NCBI GenBank assembly: GCA_965227145.1
Contig: OZ245730.1
Location: 992,001 to 1,056,000 of the forward strand
Length of the DNA: 64,000 bases
DNA from: JACKAQ01 sp965227145
GTDB taxonomy: Bacteria > Calditrichota > Calditrichia > RBG-13-44-9 > J075
Reading direction: 5' to 3'
Below, piece after piece: positions 26,180 through 35,422 of this stretch. Position numbers and translations under genes: made by a program. How positions within the stretch are numbered: the first letter of the stretch is position 1; every line of letters starts with the position of its first letter. A model generated the notes under the pieces. It searched no databases, was not told where the DNA came from, and saw only the letters and a list, made by a program, of their open reading frames with translations.

Positions 26180-28102
26180 ATGGCAACAAAGAAAGTAATC
26201 GGCATCGATTTGGGAACAACCAACTCGGTTGTATCTGTGATGGAAGGTGGCGAGCCCACCGTAATTCCAAATTCCGAAGGTAGCAGAACTACCCCATCGA
26301 TCGTCGGATTTGCAAAATCCGGTGAAATTCTGGTTGGCGCAACAGCCAAACGCCAGATGATTACCAACCCGAGCAACACCGTTTACTCGATCAAACGCTT
26401 TATGGGACGCGGATTATCCGAAGCCACCGAAGAATGCAAAATGGTGCCCTATAAGCTGAAAGACGGTGTAAACAACCTCGCTGTTGTGGAAGCCGGCGGA
26501 AAAGAATACACGCCGCAGGAAATTTCCGCAATGATTTTGCAGAAAATGAAACAAACTGCGGAAGATTATCTCGGTGACAAAGTGACCGACGCGGTCATTA
26601 CCGTTCCGGCATATTTTAACGACAGTCAGCGAAAGGCAACCAAAGAAGCCGGTGAAATTGCCGGTTTAAACGTGTTGCGCATCATTAACGAGCCAACCGC
26701 CGCAGCGCTTGCCTACGGTTTGGAAAAGAAAAGCAATCAGAAAATTGCGGTTTACGACCTCGGCGGTGGAACCTTCGATATTTCCATTCTGGAAATTGGC
26801 GATGGCGTTTTCGAAGTGAAATCGACCAACGGCGATACCCATCTCGGTGGCGATAATTTTGACCAACGCGTTGTCGATCACATTGCTGAAGAATTCAAAA
26901 AAGAAAACGGCATCGATCTGCGGAAAGATCCGATGGCGTTGCAACGCCTGCGCGAAGCTGCCGAAAAAGCCAAAATCGAGCTCAGCAGCACGCTGCAAAC
27001 GGACATCAACTTGCCGTTTATTACCGCAGATGCGTCCGGACCGAAGCACTTGCAAATGACCCTCACCCGTTCGAAATTCGAACAATTGGTTGAAGATCTG
27101 AGTCAGCGCACTCTGGTTCCGGTTCAAAAAGCGTTGGATGACGCCGGATTGTCCACCTCGGAAATTGACGAAGTGATTCTGGTTGGCGGCTCAACCCGCA
27201 TTCCGCGAATCCAACAGCTGGTAAAAGAAAAATTCAACAAAGAAACGCACAAAGGTTTGAATCCTGATGAGGTTGTGGCTGTCGGCGCAGCCATTCAGGG
27301 TGGCGTTTTGGCTGGCGAAGTGAAAGATGTGCTGTTGCTGGACGTAACCCCGCTTTCGCTGGGCATCGAAACCATGGGCGGCATTTTTACCCGTCTGATC
27401 GAACGCAACACCACCATTCCTACCCGCAAAAGCGAAGTGTTCACCACGGCGGCAGATAACCAGCCTTCCGTAGAAGTGCATGTGCTGCAAGGTGAGCGCG
27501 AACTGGCTCGCGATAACCGCACGCTCGGACGCTTTATTTTGGATGGTATTCCGCCCGCACCGCGCGGCATTCCGAAAATCGAAGTGACGTTCGATATCGA
27601 TGCAAACGGTATTTTGAACGTATCCGCCAAAGATTTGGCCAGCGGACGCGAACAGAAAATCCGCATCGAAGCGAGCAGCGGTTTGAGTGAAAACGAAATC
27701 GAAAAAATGGTGAAAGATGCCAAAGAAAACGCAGCGGAAGATCGCAAACGCCGCGAATTGGTGGATGCACGAAACGCAGCAGACAGCCTCGTTTATCAAA
27801 CCGAGAAAAATCTGAACGATTACGGCGATAAACTTGGTGCGGATGTGAAAAATAAAATCGAAGCTGCTGTCGGTCGCGTGAAAAGCGTGAAAGATTCCGA
27901 AAATGTTGGCGATATCCGCGCTGCTGTGGATGCGCTCAACCAAATCTGGAATGAAGCATCAACCAACCTGTATGGGCAACAAGGTGCACCCGGCGATGCA
28001 CAGGCACAAACGGATGCCGCAGGCGAAGCCGATAAAAAAGGTGGCGACTCCGTAGAAGAAGCCGATTTCGAAGTTGTTGACGACGACAAAGACAATAAAT
28101 AA
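26180..28102 (+). CDS. dnaK: Chaperone DnaK (Hsp70)
   Basis: The 640-residue protein is full length. Signature motifs are IGIDLGTTNSVVSVMEGG at the start, VPAYFNDSQRKATKEA, the phosphate loop YDLGGGTFDISILE, and VGGSTRIPRIQQLV. The linker and substrate domain follow, and the tail ends in the acidic EVVDDDK. It folds proteins in the cytoplasm with GrpE and DnaJ. An AAGGAGG site precedes the ATG. grpE is next; dnaJ is not nearby. Confidence 0.99.
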   Translation: MATKKVIGIDLGTTNSVVSVMEGGEPTVIPNSEGSRTTPSIVGFAKSGEILVGATAKRQMITNPSNTVYSIKRFMGRGLSEATEECKMVPYKLKDGVNNLAVVEAGGKEYTPQEISAMILQKMKQTAEDYLGDKVTDAVITVPAYFNDSQRKATKEAGEIAGLNVLRIINEPTAAALAYGLEKKSNQKIAVYDLGGGTFDISILEIGDGVFEVKSTNGDTHLGGDNFDQRVVDHIAEEFKKENGIDLRKDPMALQRLREAAEKAKIELSSTLQTDINLPFITADASGPKHLQMTLTRSKFEQLVEDLSQRTLVPVQKALDDAGLSTSEIDEVILVGGSTRIPRIQQLVKEKFNKETHKGLNPDEVVAVGAAIQGGVLAGEVKDVLLLDVTPLSLGIETMGGIFTRLIERNTTIPTRKSEVFTTAADNQPSVEVHVLQGERELARDNRTLGRFILDGIPPAPRGIPKIEVTFDIDANGILNVSAKDLASGREQKIRIEASSGLSENEIEKMVKDAKENAAEDRKRRELVDARNAADSLVYQTEKNLNDYGDKLGADVKNKIEAAVGRVKSVKDSENVGDIRAAVDALNQIWNEASTNLYGQQGAPGDAQAQTDAAGEADKKGGDSVEEADFEVVDDDKDNK

Positions 28103-28114
28103 TACTACCTTTCG

Positions 28115-28142
28115 AACGGGCCGGCAGTCAAACCGGTCCGTT
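28115..28142 (+). other. Hairpin between dnaK and grpE
   Basis: AACGGGCCGG pairs with CCGGTCCGTT over ten positions (one G-T) around CAGTCAAA. It is followed by TTGATCTTT and lacks a real T tract. It may set the dnaK:grpE ratio by partial termination or mRNA processing. Confidence 0.55.
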
Positions 28143-28222
28143 TGATCTTTGCCAAAACAGGTTACAACTGTTTGCAATAAATAACAGTTAAATCCTTTTT
28201 CAGGAAGGGGGTTCGCTAAACA

Positions 28223-28870
28223 ATGGAAAAAACAATTGAAACAGAAGATAAAATCAATATTTCACCGGAAGCGGAAGAAAACCGGATGAATGATGACGAA
28301 TCTTCTGAAAATAAAATGGATGAGCCGTCCGAATCTCCGGTAGATGACATCGCTGAGACTGCTGAAACTGAATCCGAAGAAGCAAAGCCGGCGGATGAGA
28401 ATGTCAAATTCAGCGCCGATCAGCTCATGGAAAAGATACGGCTTTCCGATGAGCAAAATGTTCGGTTGCGCGCGGAATTTGCAAATTACAAAAAACGCAT
28501 CGAACGCGAGCAAATTGAATTTGCAGTTTATCTCAAAGGTGAAGTGCTCAAAGAGTTCATGCCTATTTTGGATGATTTCAAAATGATGCTCGAAACCGCC
28601 GAAAAAAAGGAGAACGAGGAAAGCGTTTTACAGGGTGCACGGATGATTTACGAAAAATTTCTCTCGTTGCTGAAAAAACAGGGCGTTCAGATTATCGAGG
28701 CAGTTGGAGAGGAGTTTGACCCAAATCTTCACGAAGCATTGATGATGCAACCCACAGAAGACAAATCGAAACACAACCGGGTGCTTCAAGTATTTCAGGA
28801 CGGATTTACGGTTGGTGACAAATTATTGCGTCCGACCAAGGTAATTGTCGGGCAGTATCAAGATGAATAA
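28223..28870 (+). CDS. grpE: Nucleotide exchange factor GrpE
   Basis: This 215-residue protein has a very acidic, probably disordered first 65 residues, a long coiled coil (about 68-115) with RLRAEFANYKKRIERE, and the GrpE beta-wing domain with GVQIIEAVGEEFDPNLHEALM and the end VGDKLLRPTKVIVGQ. It releases ADP from DnaK. It follows dnaK by 120 bases, a gap with a stable hairpin, and is ended by a terminator. Confidence 0.95.
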   Translation: MEKTIETEDKINISPEAEENRMNDDESSENKMDEPSESPVDDIAETAETESEEAKPADENVKFSADQLMEKIRLSDEQNVRLRAEFANYKKRIEREQIEFAVYLKGEVLKEFMPILDDFKMMLETAEKKENEESVLQGARMIYEKFLSLLKKQGVQIIEAVGEEFDPNLHEALMMQPTEDKSKHNRVLQVFQDGFTVGDKLLRPTKVIVGQYQDE

Positions 28871-28898
28871 AATGCATAATTATACTAAATAATTTATC

Positions 28899-28928
28899 AA
28901 AAGGGGAACCGCAAAGTTCCCCTTTTTT
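28899..28928 (+). terminator. Rho-independent terminator after grpE
   Basis: AAGGGGAAC and GTTCCCCTT form a 9-base-pair stem around CGCAAA, followed by a T run. Confidence 0.92.
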
Positions 28929-29239
28929 GTTGTATAGCCAGCAAATATTAAAAAGTCTTCAAATCCCCAACCCATCCGTAATGCTTGATAAATAATGAAA
29001 TTAATTCAGAAAAAGTGAAAATAATCCATATTTGCCTATTGATTATTATTTTTACCCGGCATATATTGATTAGCGAATGGCCACCTGTAAGTTTATGCGA
29101 ATATTGATAAAATTTAACTATTGCTAAATTTACTGAATTGTGTTAAAATCTTCTAATAGGCTGTATCATAAGCCATTTCGAATTGCAGAGATGAGAGATT
29201 TTGTTTACATTTATTAAACAAACTTGATGAGGTAAGTAT
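28929..29239 (+). promoter_or_regulatory. AT-rich leader with candidate csrA promoters
   Basis: No gene is seen in these 311 bases. Two sigma70-like pairs point to csrA. TTGATT at 29039-29044 and TATATT at 29062-29067 are 17 bases apart. TTGCTA at 29121-29126 and TAAAAT at 29144-29149 are also 17 apart. Either gives an untranslated leader of about 85-165 bases. Confidence 0.5.
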
Positions 29240-29488
29240 ATGCTAGTATTAACAAGGAGGTTAGGTGAGTCCATCAATATCGGTGATAATATTAAAATCA
29301 CTGTTGTTGATATTGATGGAAAGCAGGTAAAGATTGGCATTGAAGCGCCAAAAGACATTTCCATTTTTCGTGAGGAAGTGTACGAGCGCATCAAAAAAGA
29401 AAATCTACGGGCTGCAGCCAGCGCAACATCTGACCAATTGAAAAAAGCTGCTCAAATCTTCAAAAAAGATTCAAAAGAAGACGAATAG
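29240..29488 (+). CDS. csrA: Carbon storage regulator CsrA
   Basis: The 82-residue protein begins MLVLTRRLGESINIGD and has IKITVVDIDGKQVKIGIEAP and ISIFREEVYERIK, the complete CsrA core with its RNA-binding Arg/Leu residues. The last 25 residues are a charged extension. CsrA dimers bind GGA loops in mRNA leaders to block or stabilise translation. A GAGG ribosome site precedes the ATG. No flagellar gene such as fliW is next to it, unlike many csrA loci. Confidence 0.96.
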   Translation: MLVLTRRLGESINIGDNIKITVVDIDGKQVKIGIEAPKDISIFREEVYERIKKENLRAAASATSDQLKKAAQIFKKDSKEDE

Positions 29489-29742
29489 TAATTTTCGTCC
29501 CGTAATAAACTCACCCTTTCAGCCACTCCCCAACAGTCATCATTTTGAAATAAAATATCTGGCGCGATTTAATTTATGTCGATCGCGCCCTTGCGTATTG
29601 TTTGTGAAACTGTCTTTTGATTTTGCGTCCCGCTACTTCAATCGCATTTCACACATATTACATTTTGAAAAATTAATTGAATGCAATAAATTGAACCGAT
29701 TTTATCGCAAGGGGTAAAAAGGTAAACTTTATTGGGGATTCT

Positions 29743-31578
29743 ATGAAGCAAAATGCAGCGCTGAAAAGCGTAACGATACGTTTTTTGGGTGATTCCGGCG
29801 ACGGGATGCAATTAACCGGAACCCAGTTTACGCGAACAACCGCTATCGCAGGAAATGATTTGAGCACAATGCCCGATTTTCCTGCAGAAATCCGGGCGCC
29901 AGCCGGCACATTGTATGGCGTATCCGGTTTTCAGATTCAGTTTAGCAGCGAAACCGTTTATACACCTGGAGATGAAGCTGATGTGATCGTCGCAATGAAC
30001 CCTGCAGCATTGAAAACCGGGCTGACTTATCTGAAAGATAACGGCGTCATCATCTTAAATACAGATGCCTTCACCGAACGAAATTTACGGTTGGCAAAAT
30101 ATGATGAAAACCCTCTGGAAAATTCATCTCTAACAGGATACCAGGTTTTTCCTGTAGAAATGACCCGTCTCACCAAAGATGCGCTCGAAAACGTGACTCT
30201 CAGCCATAAAGAAAAAGACCGTTGCAAAAACTTTTTTGCACTCGGGATGATATACTGGCTATACAATCGCCAGCTGGATACAACGCTAGATTGGATAAAA
30301 AGGAAATTTGCTGCACAACCGGATTGGTCAGAAGCTAACAGCGTCGCGTTAATCGCCGGTAGAAATTTCGCCGATTCTAACGAGCTATTCCAAACTTCTT
30401 ACGATGTGCCACATGCGACAATAGAGCCTGGCATTTACCGGCGGATTACTGGTAACGAAGCATTGGCATTGGGATTGGTTGCAGCCAGCACAGCCGCTGG
30501 AAATTCAATATTTTATGGCAGTTATCCCATTACGCCTGCCAGCGATGTCCTGCAATATTTGTCCGTTTACAAAAATTATGGCGTAAAAACCCTGCAGGCT
30601 GAAGATGAAATTGCTGCTGTCGGTGCTGCAATCGGCGCGTCATTTGCCGGCAATATCGGTGTAACTGGCACCAGTGGTCCGGGAGTCGCACTAAAATCTG
30701 AGTTTTTGGGTTTGGCGGTGATGACAGAGTTGCCGTTGATCATTTTGAATATCCAGCGAAGCGGACCGAGCACGGGGATGCCCACCAAAACGGAACAGTC
30801 GGATTTGATGCAGGCAATGTTCGGGCGAAGCGGCGAAGCGCCGATGCCGATTATTGCACCCTCCAGCCCGTCGGATTGCTTTTGGGCGGCTTACGAGGCG
30901 ATACGCATTGCAACGACTTTTATGACACCGGTTATGGTGTTATCCGATTTGTATCTGGCGAACAGCGCGGAACCGTGGCGGGTGCCGCAAACAGATGCTT
31001 TGCCAACAATTGATATCAAATTTGCAAAATCCACTGATGAATACGAGCCATACAAACGGAACCCAGAAACGCTCGCACGCCAATGGGCAATTCCCGGAAC
31101 GGCGGGTTTGGAGCACCGTTTGGGTGGGCTGGAAAAACAGGATGTCACCGGAAATGTATCGTATGATCCGGATAATCATGAAAAAATGGTGCAGTACCGT
31201 GCCGATAAAGTGCAGCGGGTAGCAGATTTTGTTGATGAGCCCAAATTATTGGGCGACGAAAACGGTGATGTTTTGATCGTCAGTTGGGGAAGCACCTATG
31301 GCGCTGTTTTTACAGCGTTTAACCAACTTCGCGATGCCGGACATCGCGTTTCGATGCTCCATTTGCGATGGGTAAATCCGTTGCCAAAATCTCTGGAAAC
31401 GCATCTTCGGAATTTCAAAAAAGTAGTTGTGCCGGAACTTAACGCCGGTCAGCTATTATCTCTGATTCGGAGTAAATATCTGGTGGATGCAATTGGCATT
31501 AACAAAATAAAAGGATCACCGTTTACAGTTCGCGAGTTGAAAACGGCAATCCTCAAACAGATCGGAGGGGATAAATGA
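29743..31578 (+). CDS. korA: 2-oxoacid:ferredoxin oxidoreductase, fused gamma-alpha subunit
   Basis: The 611-residue protein fuses the gamma domain (about 8-200: IRFLGDSGDGMQLTGTQF) with the alpha domain (about 225-600: GNEALALGLVAAS, YGSYPITPASDVLQYL, QAEDEIAAVGAAIGAS). It binds CoA/2-oxoacid and works with the thiamine-diphosphate subunit that starts in its stop codon. The complex converts 2-oxoglutarate or another 2-oxoacid to acyl-CoA with reduction of ferredoxin. The substrate cannot be fixed from sequence alone; the kor name is a best guess. Confidence 0.9.
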   Translation: MKQNAALKSVTIRFLGDSGDGMQLTGTQFTRTTAIAGNDLSTMPDFPAEIRAPAGTLYGVSGFQIQFSSETVYTPGDEADVIVAMNPAALKTGLTYLKDNGVIILNTDAFTERNLRLAKYDENPLENSSLTGYQVFPVEMTRLTKDALENVTLSHKEKDRCKNFFALGMIYWLYNRQLDTTLDWIKRKFAAQPDWSEANSVALIAGRNFADSNELFQTSYDVPHATIEPGIYRRITGNEALALGLVAASTAAGNSIFYGSYPITPASDVLQYLSVYKNYGVKTLQAEDEIAAVGAAIGASFAGNIGVTGTSGPGVALKSEFLGLAVMTELPLIILNIQRSGPSTGMPTKTEQSDLMQAMFGRSGEAPMPIIAPSSPSDCFWAAYEAIRIATTFMTPVMVLSDLYLANSAEPWRVPQTDALPTIDIKFAKSTDEYEPYKRNPETLARQWAIPGTAGLEHRLGGLEKQDVTGNVSYDPDNHEKMVQYRADKVQRVADFVDEPKLLGDENGDVLIVSWGSTYGAVFTAFNQLRDAGHRVSMLHLRWVNPLPKSLETHLRNFKKVVVPELNAGQLLSLIRSKYLVDAIGINKIKGSPFTVRELKTAILKQIGGDK

Positions 31579-32603
31579 GCGACAAAATTCCGGTCGTCAA
31601 TGGCGACATTCAAAAAATAGATTTTGGTTCGGATCAGGATGTGCGGTGGTGCCCCGGATGTGGTGATTATGCCATTTTGGCACAAATGAAAAAAGTGCTG
31701 CCGGATCTCGGCGTCCCGCATGAAAAAGTTGTGGTAATTTCTGGAATCGGGTGTTCCAGCCGCTTTCCATATTATGTAAACGCGTATGGTTTTCACACCA
31801 TTCACGGACGTGCGCCCACGGTGGCAACGGGTGTCAAGTTGGCAAATCCGGATCTTTCGGTGTGGATTATCACCGGCGATGGCGATGCGCTGAGCATCGG
31901 TGGTAACCATTTGATGCACATTTGCCGTCGCAATATCGATGTCAATATTGTTCTGTTTAATAATCAGATTTACGGATTGACCAAAGGACAGTATTCGCCG
32001 ACATCGCCAGTTGGAAGAGTAACAAAAACAACGCCTTATGGTTCGCTGGATCAACCGTTTAATCCGTTGTCGCTGGTGTTGAGCGCCGGTGCCACATTTG
32101 TCGCCCGCACAATAGACCGGGATACAAAACATATGGCATCGATTTTCCAGAAAGCAGCCGAGCACAAAGGCACTTCGTTTGTGGAAGTTTATCAGAACTG
32201 TAACATTTTTAATGACGGCGCATTTGAAACGCTGACGAATCCGAAAACGAAGTTCGAACATCTGATTTATCTCGAAGATCAACAACCGCTGGCTTATGGA
32301 AAATTAGATAAATTCGCGTTTCGGCAAGCTGGTTTCGGGCTGGAAAAAGTAGCTGCCGATGATTCGATGCCGGAAAATGTGGTTACTCATGATATTGAAA
32401 ACAGGGATGATGCATATTATCATGCGCTTGCAAAAATGAATGAATTACCGGAAATGCCAACGCCGGTGGGCGTTTTCCGCGATATAAAGCGACCGGTTTA
32501 TGATGAAGAATTCTATAAGCAAATTGATCAGGTCACAGCCAAAAAAGGCAAAGGGGATCTGAAACAATTGTTGCTTTCCGGAGATACCTGGCAGGTAGAT
32601 TGA
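31575..32603 (+). CDS. korB: 2-oxoacid:ferredoxin oxidoreductase, beta subunit
   Basis: This 342-residue protein starts in the korA stop. The WCPGCGDYAIL motif (C26 and C29) and C54 in GIGCSSRFPYY suit an iron-sulfur or thiamine-site role, and the thiamine-diphosphate motif is TGDGDALSIGGNHLMH to NNQIYGLTKGQ. It carries the catalytic thiamine site and passes electrons to ferredoxin in the cytoplasm. A bidirectional terminator follows. Confidence 0.93.
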   Translation: MSDKIPVVNGDIQKIDFGSDQDVRWCPGCGDYAILAQMKKVLPDLGVPHEKVVVISGIGCSSRFPYYVNAYGFHTIHGRAPTVATGVKLANPDLSVWIITGDGDALSIGGNHLMHICRRNIDVNIVLFNNQIYGLTKGQYSPTSPVGRVTKTTPYGSLDQPFNPLSLVLSAGATFVARTIDRDTKHMASIFQKAAEHKGTSFVEVYQNCNIFNDGAFETLTNPKTKFEHLIYLEDQQPLAYGKLDKFAFRQAGFGLEKVAADDSMPENVVTHDIENRDDAYYHALAKMNELPEMPTPVGVFRDIKRPVYDEEFYKQIDQVTAKKGKGDLKQLLLSGDTWQVD

Positions 32604-32628
32604 CGAATTTTATGATATGAGTAAAAAC

Positions 32629-32663
32629 AAAAAAAGCGGGTTAAAAAACCCGCTTTTTTTTTG
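32629..32663. terminator. Bidirectional terminator between korB and tRNA-Ser
   Basis: AAGCGGGTT and AACCCGCTT form the stem with a four-base loop. Runs of T on the plus strand and of A (T on the minus strand) flank it, so it can serve both convergent transcripts. Confidence 0.9.
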
Positions 32664-32750
32664 CGGAGAAGGTGGGATTCGAACCCACGATACCCCAAGA
32701 GGTATACACGCTTTCCAAGCGTGCGCCTTCAGCCACTCGGCCACTTCTCC
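32664..32750 (-). tRNA. tRNA-Ser (anticodon GGA)
   Basis: On the minus strand the acceptor is GGAGAAG/CTTCTCC with discriminator G. The anticodon stem CACGC/GCGTG encloses TTGGAAA (anticodon GGA). A long variable arm TATACCTCTTGGGGTAT marks a class II tRNA, and the T arm is GTGGG-TTCGAAT-CCCAC. CCA is not encoded. It lies nine bases downstream of tadA. Confidence 0.95.
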
Positions 32751-32758
32751 ATTCGGGA

Positions 32759-33223
32759 CTAATTTACATCCCGTAATTTTTTGAAAAAATCTTTCAAAAT
32801 CATCGAACACTTATTTTCCAAAATACCGCTAACAATCGATACGCGATGGTTGAGCCTGTCTTCCTGCACAATGTTCATTACTGAGCCACAGGCACCCGTT
32901 TTTGGGTCCATCGTGCCGAAAACCAGCATTGGAATTCGCGCCAGAACGATCGCACCGGCGCACATTGCACAAGGTTCGAGCGTTACATACATCACGGTGT
33001 CCAGCAATCTTCGCGAACCCAGATAATCAGCTGCCGCTGTAATTGCAATAATTTCCGCATGTGCGGTTGGATCTTGCAATTGCTCTATCTGATTATGACC
33101 ACGACCGATAATTCTATTTTCATAAACCACAATCGCCCCAACGGGAACCTCTCTTGCCTGGTAAGCTTTCTCGGCTTCTCTGAAAGCTAATTCCATCCAA
33201 TATTCGTGGTTTGCATCAAGCAT
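32759..33223 (-). CDS. tadA: tRNA-specific adenosine deaminase
   Basis: The 154-residue protein has the deaminase zinc site HAE (H55, E57) and PCAMC (C85, C88), plus an N-terminal EYWMELAFREAEKAYQ and VPVGAIVV typical of TadA. It converts A34 to inosine in tRNA-Arg(ACG), letting one tRNA read CGU, CGC and CGA. The tRNA-Arg(ACG) gene lies 34 bases upstream on the same strand, and tRNA-Ser is just downstream, so all three may be one transcript. Confidence 0.96.
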   Translation of the reverse strand: MLDANHEYWMELAFREAEKAYQAREVPVGAIVVYENRIIGRGHNQIEQLQDPTAHAEIIAITAAADYLGSRRLLDTVMYVTLEPCAMCAGAIVLARIPMLVFGTMDPKTGACGSVMNIVQEDRLNHRVSIVSGILENKCSMILKDFFKKLRDVN

Positions 33224-33257
33224 GAGAAGCTACGTTGGGGCGACTGATTAAAATTCG

Positions 33258-33331
33258 TACGCCCGGGAGGACTCGAACCCCCAACCTCTTGATCCGTAGT
33301 CAAGCGTTCTATCCAATTGAACTACGGGCGC
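33258..33331 (-). tRNA. tRNA-Arg (anticodon ACG)
   Basis: On the minus strand the acceptor is GCGCCCG/CGGGCGT, with a G1-U72 wobble at the top, and discriminator A. The D stem is GTTC/GAAC, the anticodon stem is CTTGA/TCAAG with loop CTACGGA (anticodon ACG), and the T arm is GGGGG-TTCGAGT-CCTCC. CCA is not encoded. ACG is the classical TadA substrate and tadA is the next gene. Confidence 0.95.
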
Positions 33332-33370
33332 ATCAAAGTGTAAATTCCAACTGTCGTTAACAGCGAGGCA

Positions 33371-33398
33371 AATATATTATCCTTAATATCGGTTTCAA
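33371..33398 (-). promoter_or_regulatory. Candidate promoter of the tRNA-Arg / tadA / tRNA-Ser unit
   Basis: On the minus strand TTGAAA (33398-33393) and TATATT (33376-33371) are 16 bases apart. Transcription would begin about 30 bases before the tRNA-Arg 5' end. Confidence 0.5.
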
Positions 33399-33863
33399 AG
33401 AAAATTTTCATTTTTTTACATATTGATTTCGCGAGTTGACAGGCCAGCGAAATAGCGGGTTAAAGTGACGGATATATTCGAAAAATAGCAACATTGCGTT
33501 ATTTTGTTCCGGATAAATGTGTAAAAGCACCAAAATTCACCCGTCCGTTTGTATGATAAAAATAAATTTATATATTTTCTGATATTGCTTTTCGAGCTGT
33601 ACTTGTTGCCATTACGAGCTATCATCTATTTCAAAGTAGTTTTTGTATCGCTAAAGTGTTATATTTGTTGTTATATTTTTCGATGATTGACATCCACCAT
33701 GGGCAAATTCAAATACCGATCAATTTAAAATATTTATAAAATTGTCGTAAATTGATGCGTTGATTTTTGGTGAAACCCTTTCATTGGTGACAAAAACTTG
33801 TTGTCTGTATTGATCGGGAAATAATTATTACAGCAAATCCAAAAGGTTTACGGAGACCGTATT
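33399..33863. other. AT-rich intergenic region without a recognised gene
   Basis: No convincing gene is present; a 69-codon minus-strand frame at 33416-33625 has no family pattern. A perfect TTGACA at 33687-33692 points towards the DHH gene but has no matching -10 at 16-18 bases. The region separates divergent units and probably holds their promoters. Confidence 0.6.
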
Positions 33864-34859
33864 ATGCATGAGCTGGAAAATAAATGTGCAAGTTTACTCC
33901 ATTTTATTGAGCAGAATGACAACTATCTGGTAACGGCTCATCTGGGGGCAGATGGTGATGCGTATGGTGCTGCGTTGGCAATCGCATATTTTTTGGAGCA
34001 ATCCGGTAAAACATATGAAGTTATTTTTCACGATCAGAAACTGGATGAAAAATACGAGTTTTTGTGGGGGTGGCAGCACATTAAAAGCTACGATTCAAAA
34101 ATGACCAAAAAATATGATGCTGCGATTGTGGTGGATGTGCCGTCCCGTGCCCGGATTGGTGATCCTGCTAAATTGCTGCCGGATGCGCCGTTTTGCCTGA
34201 AAATTGATCACCATCCTATCGAAGACCATTTTACGGATTTCAGTTTTGTGGATACAAAAGCCAGTTCCACATGCCAACTGATTTACGAAATTATTTCGCG
34301 AAGCAGCGCTGCGATGGATGCAACAATGGCCGATTTATTGTTGAGTGGCATTATGTATGATACCGGAAGATTTTCCTTCGCAAACACCCGCACACGGGAT
34401 TTCGAAATTGCCGCACATCTGACTTCGCTGGGTATCAGCAGCAATATCATTGCGGGGAATTTATTTTTCAGCAACACTTTTGATGCGCTTAAAATTGTGG
34501 GCTACGGTCTGGCAAATATGCAAAGTCATTTGAACGGACAATTATGCATAATTTATTTACCGCTGGAAATTATGCAGCAAGCCAAAGGAGAAGATATCGA
34601 CGAATTGGCAAACTATAGTTTATCTATTCGTGGTGTCGAAGTGGGGTTGTATGTTCGCCACGCTGCATCGGATCTCACAAAAATCAGCTTCCGCTCTAAA
34701 GGTAAGGTTGATGTCAACAAAGTTGCCCGAATGTTTGGCGGCGGCGGGCATGTTCATGCTGCGGGTTGCAGAATCTCCACAGGACCGGAAGATGTTTTGC
34801 CAAAAATTATTGCTGAAATTGACCGGCAGCTTGCGGCGAATTCCGGGGAAGCAAAATGA
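33864..34859 (+). CDS. NrnA-like DHH phosphoesterase
   Basis: This 331-residue protein has the DHH domain motifs H26-xxx-D30-x-D32 (AHLGADGDAYG), D91 (IVVDVPS) and DHH at 115-117, and the DHHA1 end GGGGHVHAAGC. Members such as NrnA degrade nanoRNA and pAp; others act on cyclic dinucleotides. It is soluble and has no added sensor domain. A CGGAG ribosome site precedes the ATG, and the next gene overlaps by four bases. Confidence 0.88.
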   Translation: MHELENKCASLLHFIEQNDNYLVTAHLGADGDAYGAALAIAYFLEQSGKTYEVIFHDQKLDEKYEFLWGWQHIKSYDSKMTKKYDAAIVVDVPSRARIGDPAKLLPDAPFCLKIDHHPIEDHFTDFSFVDTKASSTCQLIYEIISRSSAAMDATMADLLLSGIMYDTGRFSFANTRTRDFEIAAHLTSLGISSNIIAGNLFFSNTFDALKIVGYGLANMQSHLNGQLCIIYLPLEIMQQAKGEDIDELANYSLSIRGVEVGLYVRHAASDLTKISFRSKGKVDVNKVARMFGGGGHVHAAGCRISTGPEDVLPKIIAEIDRQLAANSGEAK

Positions 34860-35257
34860 TATATCTTCCTGTTTTAGCTGCGCTTATCGAAAATGATGAA
34901 GGCGAAATATTATTGGCAAAACGGCGTGAAGATTTGGCAAATGGCGGGACGTGGGAATTTCCCGGCGGCAAATTGCATTTCGATGAATCACCCGAAACCG
35001 GTTTAATCAGAGAAATTAAGGAAGAACTCGGTGTCGAAATCGAGGTAAAATATCCCTTTCACACCGTCAGCCACCGGGACGGAGAGCGAGTTATTTTGCT
35101 GATGTCGTATTGTTGCAGGTTGATCAGCGATCAATTCCATTTACTGGATCACACAGAAATCCGATGGGTTCAACCGGAGCAAATGCCGGCTTTACCGGTT
35201 AGCCCCGCAGATGTGGAAATCGTGCGTAAATTGCAGTCACAACACAGTGTTCGTTAA
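34856..35257 (+). CDS. Nudix hydrolase, MutT-like
   Basis: The 133-residue protein has a perfect Nudix box at 38-60 (G38, E44, R52, E53, E56, E57). LLAKRREDLANGGTWEFPGGK before it is typical of 8-oxo-dGTP-cleaving MutT proteins. It would cleanse oxidised nucleotides, or act on another nucleoside diphosphate derivative. It overlaps the DHH gene stop, so nucleotide turnover may be the common theme. Confidence 0.88.
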   Translation: MIYLPVLAALIENDEGEILLAKRREDLANGGTWEFPGGKLHFDESPETGLIREIKEELGVEIEVKYPFHTVSHRDGERVILLMSYCCRLISDQFHLLDHTEIRWVQPEQMPALPVSPADVEIVRKLQSQHSVR

Positions 35258-35422
35258 CTTTTCCTATCCTTCCCAATAAATATAAAACTTAAATTATCGC
35301 TCAACCTTTGGATCAATTCTGCCGAAATATTTACTGTCAGGATAATGGTTTTTACTCGTGTAAAACGTGATATTTAAAATTGAATTGAATTAGTTCCGTA
35401 AAATTACCAAAAGGAGTTTGTA

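Noticed and set aside
32610..32810. A 66-codon minus-strand frame near tRNA-Ser
   Set aside because: It runs through the tRNA and the terminator, so it is not a gene.
33416..33625. A 69-codon minus-strand frame in the AT-rich spacer
   Set aside because: It has no ribosome site, no family pattern and low-complexity base content.
33687..33692. Perfect TTGACA as a promoter of the DHH gene
   Set aside because: No acceptable -10 lies 16-18 bases away.
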